DNA of 64,000 nt, from the NCBI GenBank assembly GCA_019671135.1, contig JAHRHY010000022.1:567001-631000 (forward strand), in the 5' to 3' direction. The stretch is from Linnemannia hyalina. Lineage: Eukaryota > Mortierellomycota > Mortierellomycetes > Mortierellales > Mortierellaceae. Below, in pieces: positions 10,438 through 20,404 of the stretch; within the stretch, counting starts at the first letter, position 1, and each line of letters begins with the position of its first letter. The notes under the pieces are model-generated. The model saw only the letters and a program-made list of their open reading frames with translations, was not told the DNA's origin and ran no database searches. The position numbers were made by a program, and so were the translations under genes.

Positions 10438-12004
10438 ATGGGCATCACAAATCTCACCGGGTGGATCAAGGCGACAGACGGAGTGGAGGAAGATCTAACC
10501 AAGAAGAGATGTGAAGTAGATTTTGCGTCGATGTTTTTTGCGTTGGTGAACTCGCTGAGTTTCCATAAAACAGTGCAGTTCGCTGCAAAGTCCGCCCGAT
10601 GTCAATTATCTACTCACACAACAACATCGACACAGCAGGCTTCATCCGGCCCAGAGCGAGCAGCCGACGTCGATGGCGCGGGCATGTCTACTCACACAAC
10701 AACATCTACACGGCAGGCTTCATCCAGCCCAAAACGAGCAGCCGACGTCGACGATGTGGACACCGCCGACACTGCTTCCTCTAACAAACGCCTCCGACCC
10801 CTCCAAATCAGCTCCGGGTCGTCGACTCTCGTTGAAGACATGCAGCGATTGCTGGCAACACAGCCATCCCAGATTCGGTTCGACGAGAGCGGCGCTCTGA
10901 CCACAATCTGCGCCCAGGAAAAGGTCATTGTAAGTACCATAAATCATACCATCTGGAGAAAAGCTAAATGGATTGTACTGATCTGGAAAAAAGTTAAATG
11001 ATTCATGCTATCTGGAGAAAAGCTAAATTGCTGTGACCAAAATAATAATTCGCTGTTTCCAATAGGATTTTCGATCTGTCGGAGCCGCAATTGAGAAGAT
11101 TCTCTCCTCACGATTGTCTAAGGACATCACAATGCTCCATATGGATGGTCTACGATCAATGGAGAAGGAATGGGCGCACGGCAAACGAGATCAGGCGCTG
11201 TCCAAGCAGTTGGAAACACTTGAACGAGATTACACGGAGGGCAAGCTGCACAACAAAAGACAGCTATACAAACGCCTGAAGGCGTCGTACCGAGCACCAC
11301 CGGAGGCATTGCGCGCCGTTTCGGAAGTACTGCGTCAGAGTGGATGGACGATTTGCCAATGTCTCAACCAAAGCGACACGTGCATTGCGCGGACAGTCAA
11401 CAACGCTGCCGTACCCGGAGATATCCGAGTTATCACCAAGGACTCCGATCTCATGGCATTCGAGTCAATCATGTCCGTCACCATGCCAGTCAAGAACACT
11501 TGGACTACTTTCCACAAAGATGAGCTTCTGAACGAGCATGGCCTTCCGACCCCTGTACATCTAACGCTTGCCGCTCTGGTATCGAACAACGACTACACCA
11601 ACGGAGTTTTTTCCTATGGCTTGACATCCAATGTCGATACGATCCGTCAGTTCAAGATGACAGGTCTTGATGGAACGGTTGGCCAAGATCGAGTGGAGGT
11701 GGTTCGGATCTATGTTAGGCGCTACCTTGACATAATACACCAAAAGGCCCGTACAATCAAGGACTCAGCCACCCAAAGCGCACGTCGTCGACTGCGATGC
11801 AATCCTAACCCAACGGTGAAGGCACACGACAAGGATCTGAGGAGGATCGAAACGGCCGATCGACAGCTGCGTGTAGATGTGACAGAATTCGGCCATGCTC
11901 TCAAGACATTCGTGCTTTGCGAGGAAACCACTCTGGACAACAACAGGATCAGCCCGGCGGCCGATACACACACACGACTGATGGCCATAATTAAGGAAAC
12001 ATAA
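10438..12004 (+). CDS. XPG/FEN1-like (PIN-fold) nuclease module of a XPG-Fanzor locus
   Basis: Exons are 10438-10929 and 11066-12315, joined by a GTAAGT...AATAG intron. The in-frame TAA at 12002-12004 gives 476 residues. The start MGITNLTGWIKATDG followed by KRCEVDFAS resembles the XPG N-domain start (MGxxGL... then a metal-binding Asp). The later block GDIRVITKDSDLMAF matches the XPG I-region (TxDxDxLxF), and LAALVSNNDYTNGVFSYGL matches the GxDYxxGxxGxG helix-hairpin-helix entry. The EAEAQ glutamates of true FEN1 are not obvious: the aligned stretch reads NQSDTCIA. Catalysis may be altered. FEN1/XPG enzymes cut flap and bubble DNA. Between the two halves lies a low-complexity linker with a 26-residue tandem duplication. 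Coding sense continues in the same frame past the TAA into the Fanzor module, so this may be the front half of one protein. Confidence 0.65.
10611..10766 (+). repeat. in-frame 78-base tandem duplication
   Basis: Two copies start at 10611 and 10689, each encoding 26 residues beginning STHTTTST and containing RAADVD. They differ at several positions but keep the frame. They lie in the disordered linker of the XPG-like module, after its first conserved block. Confidence 0.8.
10951..11038 (+). repeat. three imperfect ~30-base repeats inside an intron
   Basis: Copies begin at 10951, 10981 and 11010, each starting ATCTGGA and followed by A-rich sequence and GCTAAAT or GTTAAAT. They fill most of the first intron of the XPG-Fanzor locus. 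The last copy contributes the GCTAAAT that could serve as a branch-site region. Confidence 0.7.
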
Positions 12005-15000
12005 TTCAACAAAGCCTACAATGATTGGCGTCGCTTTTCCGCGAGTCGGACGGGATCGTTGCCGCCTGGGCTGCTAGTAGATCCAGCTTCTCAGGGGGCG
12101 GCGACAGACGCAGAGGCAACGCCACCACCACTCCCAACGGCACCCAAGGCAGGATCAGCACCATATCCGCAAGCTACATCAGCGGGATCACCTTCCATCA
12201 GGCAGACGCATGGCCCAGCCGAACATCCACCATCGCACAAGCAAAAGATTAAAAAACAACGCCGACATGGTTCACGTGCCCTCCAGCGGCGACGACAGAA
12301 GTGGCGTCGTTCCAGGTATGTCTTTTTTCCTGGTATTTTTCTCCGCCTTGTCCAGCTATATACATATATTTCCACCTTAACACAACTCATTGCAAAATCG
12401 CATCTAGATTCCGCTCGCGCACAGACGTGCAAGATCGCTATGTGCCGGACACTGTTTTCCTAGAAAAGGCCAGCCCTGTTGATGTCGTGGAACTTTCAGG
12501 ATTGAAGCCGTCGATCCCCCGTCCTTCAAAGCCCAAGGAGCAATCCCCCCGTATCGACCAAGTGCCTGCCCCCGCTGCCAAGAAGAAAAAGAAAAAACTC
12601 CTTGGCGAACCTAAAGGAATAGCTGGACCCAAGGCCTTGAAGAGAGCGTTCCAGTCTGTTTTCGCAACGGTCACGCTCACGACTGGATCCCTGCAAGGCT
12701 GCCTAGGAAGATCAACCAATCTGTCGAAAGCAGAGGTTGCGCAGCTAACCCAACACGTGAGTTCGGCAGTCTCTACCGTCAATAGCGCCAAACACATTGT
12801 GTACAAGCTTATCGAGATGCGCATTCTACAGCCGCTGATCGAGACTGGACTGAACCAGGCAGAGGATGGACCGGACGAGAGCTTCCTAGAGAAGATCCTG
12901 GATTCCGATTGGGCGGAAAGGTTTGTCCAAAACCTACTGTCCTTCGTCTTGAGGAATTCCATTGTCCCCCAAGGACGTCCACCCGCGTCGGACAAGAGCA
13001 AGGATGCTGTCGCTGAAGCAATCTCGACGTTTAACGAGTTCAAGAAGACGCTGTGCCCAGGGTTCAAAGCCCTCAACTCAACGGATCTGGCTTTGAGTAA
13101 TATCATCGCGGAACTTGCACCCAAGATCTGCCTAGATCAGAAACTGCATTACAGGAGAATACCGGAGACTCTTAGAACAAAGGTACCATCTATCCATATC
13201 CGTTCAGTTTGTCAAATATTTTCAATGGGGTGTAAAACATATTTTAACACTCCTTTTGTTTATGCAATGCCAGCTCTCCAAGCTGTCCATTGATTGCGAT
13301 GGTCTTCCTGAAATAGATCAAGATGACACCGACGCTGGTGGTGATGCCGGGGCTGCTGACGTTAACGAGGGTGTGGACGACGACGACGCCCTCAAGCGAT
13401 CCAAGAAGATCATTTTCAAGCCGGGTCATATTCAACTCTGCTGGCGATATTTCCTCCTCTTACCATCATCCAAGCGGCCCCGGTTCTGCACCCAGGCCAA
13501 AATGAGCGATTCCTTCATCGACATCAACGAGGAAGCGTTGGTTGCGCTTCTCTGGGGAGAGAAGGCAGTTCAGTTGGACAACGTATGGGAGGACACCCGC
13601 TACACTCACAACTGGGCAGCGGCAAAACAGCGTTCTTCGTACGGAGAGGTGATCAAAGAACTATTCATCGGTGACCGAGATGTCATCAAGGAAGCCAGGA
13701 ATAAGCAGCAGACGACATACGGGAAGAGGACAACAACCATGGCTGAGCGTGAGGAGGCCCATCCACACATCTACGGACAGTTAGAGCTCGCACGGTATTT
13801 GACGAATAAGGTCAATTTTTTCCGAGAGCGGCACAACGCCTCCCTCACGGCCCCGACACCACCGTTGCCATCATCAACGCCATCGTCATCGACGACCTCC
13901 ACCCCACCGCCTCTTCCCACCCCACGTCAGCAGCCGCGTTCTTACCGCTACGCCCTCAACAACTATATCAGGACGGATGGCCACCAGCTGCAGATTCTCG
14001 CGTATGACCTTACAAAACCCCGCCAATCCCCAAATTACAGTGAGTTTCTTTCTAGGATCGAGAAGCTTTATCCAACGCGGCAGCATCTTATCGACGCGTT
14101 TGGCGACGACCTGGATTCAGTCATTGTCGTCGGTATTGATCCCGGAGAGGTAGTGAGTGGTGCATTTTGTTTGACACTTCCCGGTGGAAAAGTCATCAAT
14201 CTGCTGATCAAGAGGGCCTCCCTATACCAGCCTACTCTGGCCTTCCGAGATTGGGAACAGCATTGGAAAAGGCGACACCCAACAGCTGGTCCAGGCGATG
14301 TTGTCGACTCATCCCTTTGGACACGGATTACCGACCTGGACAAGCTCACCACTCTCCCGTCTGTCCACGACCTAGAGAATTCTCTCCCCTCAACGAACTA
14401 CGACACCTCGTTGGATGCTTTGACGGCAGCTCACAAGAAGTACTACGAGCAGGAACCGCTGATCCACGGGATTTACGCGTCAAGAGAATGGAAGGTAGCG
14501 GCTCACGAGCACAGAATGGCGAAAATGTCGGAGTTGGATCTGGCCGTCGCTGGCGTTTTGCGGATGGTGGATGAGGCATGTGAGGGCGTACCCGTCCACC
14601 AAAGAAAAGTTTTTTTTGCCCTGGGGAATGGAACCTTCCGGTCTGGCTTTAATCTCTCTTCGGTGCACACCACGTTTCTCAGACGTCTTTTACAGCAGGT
14701 ACGAAAGGCAAAAAAATATTGTGAAAGGCATGGTTGTATCTTTTTGTCTTGATTGTGTGCACTCATGATGCCATGGCAAATCTATGGAACACAATTTTAT
14801 TATTCCTGCACCGATAGAGTGCTGCGCTCGGATACAAGGCTGCCCTGGTCGACGAGTATCTTACTTCCACCATGTGTCCAACATGTGTGGTTGAGAACCG
14901 AGCCACCCGCCTCGCCAAGCCGTCGATGAGGACATGCGCCTGTGTTGAGTGCACTCGGTGGATTCACCGAGATGGAGTGGGGGCGCACAACATCGCTTTG

Positions 15001-15069
15001 ATCGGAGAACAGTACCTCAAGTCTCTAGGACGGCCCGAGCCCCTTGCAAGACCCCCCAAACAAACCTAA
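12005..15069 (+). CDS. Fanzor-type (eukaryotic TnpB) RuvC nuclease module
   Basis: Coding continues in frame from 12005 through introns 12316-12407, 13183-13273 and 14699-14817, with all phases matching, to the TAA at 15067-15069. If the upstream TAA is read through or is a mutation, the protein has about 1,396 residues. Otherwise the start is internal; ATG 13502 is one option. The order is a Pro/Lys-rich linker with a nuclear-localisation-like KKKKKK, a helical region, then the RuvC parts. RuvC-I is VVGIDPG (Asp at 14138-14140), and the RuvC-II-like segment is FFALGNGTF (about 14612-14638). VDEYLTS follows, with a Glu at 14854-14856. A zinc finger with CPTC and CACVEC comes next. RuvC-III is HRDGVGAHNI (Asp at 14971-14973). 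Fanzors are TnpB homologues that cut DNA guided by an RNA usually made from the element's 3' end. The GNG form and the downstream Glu agree with the rearranged Fanzor active site. All expected catalytic residues seem present. Confidence 0.8.
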
Positions 15070-15072
15070 CCT

Positions 15073-15091
15073 CTATAGATAGAAACTATAG
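15073..15091 (+). other. small inverted repeat just after the Fanzor stop
   Basis: CTATAG at 15073-15078 and CTATAG at 15086-15091 can pair over a 7-base loop, extended slightly by flanking A/T pairs. Fanzor and TnpB guide RNAs typically overlap the 3' end of the gene, so this 3' region is where such an RNA would be sought. The hairpin itself is short and could be chance. Confidence 0.25.
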
Positions 15092-15334
15092 TTTACATTA
15101 TCCCCTTCTACGGATTAAGGGATAGAGACAGATTGAACATCATTCCCGATGGTAAGCCAACGGATATTGTGGATCGCCACTTTATTAGATAGTCGGTCCT
15201 GCTATCGCACAACAACGTAGGATGTGAGTGTACAGACAGTGAGGTGAACGTTGAAGAGGCGTAGAGGGGTAAAGTAAGATGAGGGAAAGAAGAATAGAGT
15301 CCAGGGTTGGGAGAGGAGTAGGGCCTGTTCAAAT

Positions 15335-16553
15335 TCATCGTAGAATCTCGTCGATCCTCTTCACGATAGCAGGTAAGACCTTGTCCTTGTTGAGAGTCCA
15401 GATCTCGCTGCTCAGCTTGGGCACCAGTTCTGTCAAATGTTTGTTGGCCTCTTTCGATACTGGGGCTCCCTCCTCCTCCGCCATGACATTTAATATATGT
15501 CCAACAATGTCGAGGATCTTGCATGGCTTGTCTTTACGCTGCTTGAGAGCCTCCTCCATGCAACTCTGCACCTCAGCTTTGTTAATCTTGTGTTGGTCGT
15601 TGTATAGTTGGTGGAAAACGAATGCTCCCACTTTGAGACCTGACCATGCATTGTCCGTCTTGAACTCGTAGAGCGTCTTTAACATAACCGGTAAAGTCCT
15701 GAAGTCATTCAGTAATGGATCGACAGCGGCAAAGTCCCCAAAGGTCGACTTGACATCAAATTTAGACCGAACCTGTCGCTCCATGGTGTTGAAAAGGGGT
15801 GTTCTCTTGTCCTTTCGGATCCACAGACGGGAGTCGAGGTGCGGATAAAAGAACTTGTTATTTGGGCCTACAATGACTCTGCCGTTCGTCAAGATAACTG
15901 CCAGTGTTACCAGCGCGTTCCACTTCACGGTACCAATCATGACCTTATGTGCCTCGTCATGCCACTCGTTGACAACGATGAAAGACCTCTTGCCTATTGG
16001 GTGGGCGACTTCCAGCCTGTGAGGATCCTCGCTAGGAGTTCGACCGAAAACTTCTACCTTGTCAACAAGTAGCACCATGTCGCCCGATTGGAGAAGAAGC
16101 CCTTCGAGGCTCGTAGCGAGAAATTCTCCGTTGCTAGCAAATCCCATGTGCCACATCTCGTCGCCGTTTTCAAGTGGCCTGTAATCGTCGATACAGACCA
16201 GGTCCCCGTAACTGTGACGCTTGAGTGCCGTCTCAAGTGCAATGTCGACTATGGCTTGAGACTTGCGCCGCTTAATGGGCCGTACAAACGTCATGGATCC
16301 GTCCTGCGCCCGTTTGGTGACTCCAGGGAAATGAAGACCGAAAGACTTTCTCCGTTCTTGTATCTCAGCTCGACTGGCTCCAACAGCGTCTTCAAGTACT
16401 GGACGCCTGCCATGTTTCCGACGACGCAGACCGGCTCTTCATCAAACTCTCGCATGACATCGATATCGCCATCAGTGTCCTGCTTCCACACTTCGCAACT
16501 CTCACTATGCATCAATAGGTCTTTGGTTGTCTGGCTGTCACAGTATCATAGTC
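15335..16553 (-). CDS. unrecognised protein, convergent with the Fanzor gene, frameshifted
   Basis: One 319-codon frame (ATG at 16294 to TAG at 15335-15337) has strongly coding-like composition. It includes LVCIDDYRPLENGDEMWHMG, then SGDMVLLVDKVEVFGR, then KRSFIVVNEWHDEAHKVMIG. Upstream, 16553-16291 in another frame reads LLMHSESCEVWKQDTDGDIDV and DEEPVCVVGNMAGVQYLKT and ends in TGA at 16291-16293. The two frames overlap by a few bases near 16,291 and look like halves of one protein split by a one-base deletion. I recognise no domain. The mixed beta/alpha pattern suggests a folded globular protein. Its 3' end is 265 bases from the Fanzor stop and convergent, so it could be a neighbour or cargo of the same element. 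It could equally be unrelated. Confidence 0.45.
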
Positions 16554-16679
16554 TGTTGTAACCCTAGATCATTAGCGTCATCTAACCGCTGTCCCACCTA
16601 ACCACATTATCACCTAATTACATCCCCACCTAACCACATCACCACCTCACCATATCGCCACCATTCTGGAGCCCATAGC

Positions 16680-17072
16680 CTAGCACATATAAATAACCTG
16701 GCTCCCCTGTACAATAAACACTATCCGTTTCTGCCTCCTGCTCTTGTATGTTACCCTTCTTCTGTTGCTATTACACTGGCACTCATGGTTGCAATGCGGA
16801 CATGTCAACGGAAACGAATGGCCAAGCACCTTCTGATAGTTGCTTACATGCTTGGATAGTCCCTTGCGAGTCTTTATCGCGCGAGAGCACCATGTGCACT
16901 TGAGGGGATGAAAGCGCTCAACCAACCCGTCATGGCAGTCCCTTTTATGACTGCGAACGCTGTCCTTGCTAAGCCTTTTGGAGTAAACGCAGCAAAAGAC
17001 GCCATCATCACTTGAGTTGTCTGTGCTGTTTTTGGCCACGTCGACAGGGTGACATGAATTGTCCTTGAGCAT
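16680..17072 (-). CDS. small Cys/His-rich (C2H2-like zinc-finger) protein or first exon of the gene above
   Basis: A frame of 130 codons starts at ATG 17072. It contains CCVYSKRLSKDSVRSHKRDCH and CTWCSRAIKTRKGLSKHVSNY, both spaced like C2H2 fingers (the second is weak), followed by CPHCNHECQC. Near 16750 a GTAACA-type donor could splice this to the QTTKDLLMHSESC stretch at about 16550, where an AG acceptor is present. That would make it the N terminus of the neighbouring unrecognised protein. DNA or RNA binding is suggested by the fingers only. Confidence 0.4.
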   Translation of the reverse strand: MLKDNSCHPVDVAKNSTDNSSDDGVFCCVYSKRLSKDSVRSHKRDCHDGLVERFHPLKCTWCSRAIKTRKGLSKHVSNYQKVLGHSFPLTCPHCNHECQCNSNRRRVTYKSRRQKRIVFIVQGSQVIYMC

Positions 17073-17141
17073 GCTGGCAATGGGAAAAGGAGATGATTCT
17101 CAATGACCAGCTCACACAAAGGTGGGGTAGAGAGATGGCCC

Positions 17142-17210
17142 AGTTCGCACGAATGTGAGAACCGAGAGAGAGAGGGGAATGGCCAGAGAGAGGGAGTTCG
17201 CACGAATGTG
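17142..17210 (+). repeat. direct repeat carrying AGTTCGCACGAATGTG twice
   Basis: Two copies (17142-17157 and 17195-17210) sit 53 bases apart within a GAGAGA-rich stretch, each followed by AGAAC and a GAGAG run. The same 16-mer occurs at 5804-5819. Confidence 0.6.
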
Positions 17211-17352
17211 AGAACAGAGAGAGAGAGCACTCCTTGCCCCACATCGGCTCACTTATCCGCCTTTTTTTATTCACAATTGATAAGTCTGCGTTGACTCATT
17301 CCACCTTCGCATCTGAATTCGATGAATCGTCATGGGCTACAGTTTTATTTTT

Positions 17353-19231
17353 TTAGTTCTCAACAACACCCTTTTTCTTCAAGGCCTCCAATTCTCGCTT
17401 GGCGTCCTTATTTCCTCTGTCGGCTGCCTTAGAGAACCACTTCGCGGCCTTTATATAATTCCGACGAACACCTTGGCCATTCCTGTAGAGCAGGCCGACG
17501 TTGTATTGAGCAACGTCGTACTCTTGCTTGGCGGCCTTGAGGAACCAATCCATCGCCTGTGCGTAGTCTTGGCGAACACCTCGGCCGCTGTCGTAGAGGA
17601 GGCCGATGCTGTTCTGAGCAAAAGTATCACCTTGATTGGCGGCCTTGAGGAACCAATACATCGCCTGTGCGTTGTCTTGACGAACACCTTCGCCGTTTTC
17701 GTAGAGAAGGCCGATGTTGTATTGAGCGACAGCATATCCTTGTGTGGCAGCCTTGAGGTACCATTCCATCGCCTGTGCGTAGTCTTGGCGAACACCTTCA
17801 CCGTTTTCGTAGAGAAGGCCGATGTTGACTTGAGCGACAGAATATCTTTGTGCGGCGGCCTTGAGGTACCATTCCATCGCCTGTGCGTAGTCTTGAGGAA
17901 CACCTTCACCGTTGTCGTAGAGACAACCTATGCGGCATTGCGAGATAGCATATCCTTGTGCGGCGGCCTTGATGTACCACTCCATCGCCTGTGCGTAGTC
18001 CTGAAGAACACCGCGGCCATGTTGGTAGAGAAACCCGATGCTGTATTGAGCGACAGCATATCCTTGTGCGGCGGCCTTGATGTACCAGCTCATGGCTGCT
18101 GAGTAGTTCCGCGGGACACCGAATCCTTTATGGTAGAGGGCGCCTACTCTCTGCTGACCAGCTGCGTCTCCTTGCTTGACGGCCATGAAGTACCAATCCC
18201 AGGCGGCCTGATAGTCTTGCGCAACCCTCTTGCCGTCCCTGTACATGTCGCCAAGCGCGACCTGGGCGTCCTTGTCCCCTTTACTTGCACTAATGATCGT
18301 CCGTGCCAATCGCAACGCCACGGACACATTAGCTGTTGCGCTCCGCGGCCCACGCTGCTGAGAGTTGTTGTCGTTGTCAGGACGAGGAGTGGTTGGAGTA
18401 TCCTTGACAGCTGGATTTTGATCGTCCAGCACTGCTTGCGGATCTCGAGCTGACGGGAACGTAAGGGGTCTGTCGATGCGAGTGTAACTTTCCTTCGTCG
18501 CCTCTACAAGTCCGTAGACTTCTACAAGACCGCAGACCTCTACAAGACCGTAGACCTCTACAAGACCGTAGACTGGGTTCTGTCTGACGGCGGATGTTGT
18601 AGTTGAAGGGGAACTGGATGAGGACGTTGTGTTGGGTGTGGAGGTAGCAGTCGTAGTAATGGGTATCGACGTAATACTGGGTGCTGAGATGGTATCCTGG
18701 GATGTATCCTCGATCTTTATGGCGCTGCCGTCCTGCGGCGGCACTGGTTGAGGATCCGGCTGTTGGACCTGGAGAGAAACGGCCCCCGCATTGTCGGTCA
18801 CTGGAGTATCTACGACCACATCCAAGACAATATTCGGCACGGCGGTGATCCTGCGAGGCTCAAGGCTAGGGGCGATTTCATTGTCCAATAGAGAAAAAAT
18901 TAGTATGGTTGTCTTCTTCCTTCACTACCATCGCCCACGACATGCATTCTAGCCAGCAGTAGCCCACACAACCAGTCTATACATACATACTATGGTCTAT
19001 TCCTCTCTGGAACGAAACCACTCTCGTCTTGTGGCGGACATGAACTGCGTAATCGAATGCCTGAACGATATCGTCCCAGAAAATGAACCCCTTTTGGGTG
19101 TCAGGGTCGAGATGTGTGTCAACGTGATAGATCTCATCAGGACCGGCAGGAGGGATGGAGTTGGGTGGAACGCCCTTGTTGACGGAGCGGAGTGCCTGGA
19201 TCTGTTCCTGAGGACTGTTTCCATGTAGCAT
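17353..19231 (-). CDS. Sel1-repeat protein B
   Basis: There are two exons, 19231-18987 and 18865-17353, giving 585 residues. The phase-2 intron has a GTATGT donor, an ACTAAT branch site and a CCTAG acceptor, in the same place as in Sel1 A. Exon 1 encodes the shared 81-residue N-terminal domain (MLHGNSPQEQIQ..., with FWDDIVQAFDYAV). Then come a disordered linker, eight 36-residue Sel1 repeats and a lysine-rich tail (RELEALKKKG). The repeats should fold as a solvent-exposed alpha solenoid that binds other proteins, but no partner can be inferred. The linker contains a local expansion of GLVEVY units absent from Sel1 A. The 3' flank (GATAAGTCTGCG, then GAATTCGATGAATC) is also shared with Sel1 A, so duplication included flanking DNA. 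This copy keeps the tryptophan codon that is a stop in A and appears intact. Confidence 0.88.
18502..18573 (-). repeat. 18-base coding tandem repeat (GLVEVY x4)
   Basis: Four 18-base units within Sel1 B encode GLVEVY-type hexapeptides; one unit reads CGLVEV. Sel1 A has a single YGLVEV at the corresponding place. The array is in frame and lies in the disordered linker. Confidence 0.85.
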
Positions 19232-20262
19232 TCTGTGGAGAAGGAGACGATAGAAGGATGGACGGATGTGTGGGCGGGTAAGAAGAAAATGAAAAGTATA
19301 TTGAGGATGGTGCTGGGGGATGGGTATAGGTGAAGTCAAAGAAAAGAAGAAAGCATGGGTGTGCGAAAAAGTGAGAGCGAAAGTGGGAGAAAAGGAGAGG
19401 GTGATAGAAGAGAAGTTACGGGAAGGGAGAAGAAAGTAGACAAAGCAGGGATGGAATGCATGAACAGGGGAAGAGAAAAAAAATCCTCACATGCATTCGT
19501 CCCGCTGCGTTACCATGGAACGGGCAGTGACAAAGACTTGGAAACGAGAGTGAGAGTGATAGCGGAGAAGTTGAAGAGGAAGTTGTCCCAGGATCAGATT
19601 ATGTCAAGGTCAGCGAATGGTGCACCGAGCCCACCTGTGCGACGCGCGGCATGCATGCTGACCCAGGGCCGCCAAAGACACTTCACCATCGGAGGTAATC
19701 AAACAAAGACGCCCTCTCAAAGATAGCTCTATCTTGCTCTTTCCCTGCAGGGTCCGTTTCCTCGTCTCAAACTACCGATACGTCCTCCGCGACCAGGAAA
19801 GTCACCCCCCTTCAAAAACTAACTATACATCTCATGCATCCCATCTGTAGCCCTTACTCACCTTCTCGTAACCTTTTTTTTTTTTTTTTTTTTCTAACAT
19901 CCGTCTGTGCTACCTGGCAATCGTCCATAATGCCGCCACTCAGGACATAACCATCCCTCACTCCTATCCACTTCTCTCCCCTCAAAATAAGCTAAATTCT
20001 GCTCTTCCCTGCGACCTCTCGAGGGCTTTTAACTCTCAAGACCTTGCACGCGTACTTTTTACCTCACTCACATACTCGCACCTTTTCCCAATCCCTCACC
20101 AACATTTCCCTCCCCTCAATGCCAAAGAAAAGAAGAAAAAAAAAAAACAGACAACAATGCGTCCAATAAAAATATACAAAAGTGCTTGTATTTGATTTGA
20201 GAATCCTGCTTTGATCTCCGTCTTGGCCGGGCTGTCATAGTACCAATGCGTACGCCACTTGT
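19232..20262. other. intergenic region with a 20-base T run
   Basis: The first part is the upstream region of Sel1 B and is purine-rich on the plus strand, as is the matching region of Sel1 A. A 123-codon plus-strand frame (19355-19726) ends in an Arg/Lys-rich sequence I do not recognise. Its composition follows the local purine bias, so I do not call it a gene. A run of 20 T occupies 19874-19893. The remainder is probably 3' flank of the flippase gene. Confidence 0.45.
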
Positions 20263-20404
20263 CTATCCTGTGAGCTTGGAGTAACTGGGTGGTGCAAACT
20301 TTCTCCGGAGCATCTTGATCACATACAGCGGGAAACTGCTCACCATCGTGATCACAGCCACCTTCCACAAAAACGTCTTTGTCAAAATGAAGTTCATATC
20401 TACC

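Noticed and set aside
10692..10947. Minus-strand frames opposite exon 1 of the XPG-like gene
   Set aside because: They are antisense to a region with a confirmed exon phase and contain the same tandem duplication. They show no independent signal.
19355..19726. 123-codon plus-strand frame upstream of Sel1 B
   Set aside because: Composition is dominated by the purine-rich leader, the matching region of Sel1 A has no such frame, and no homology is recognised.
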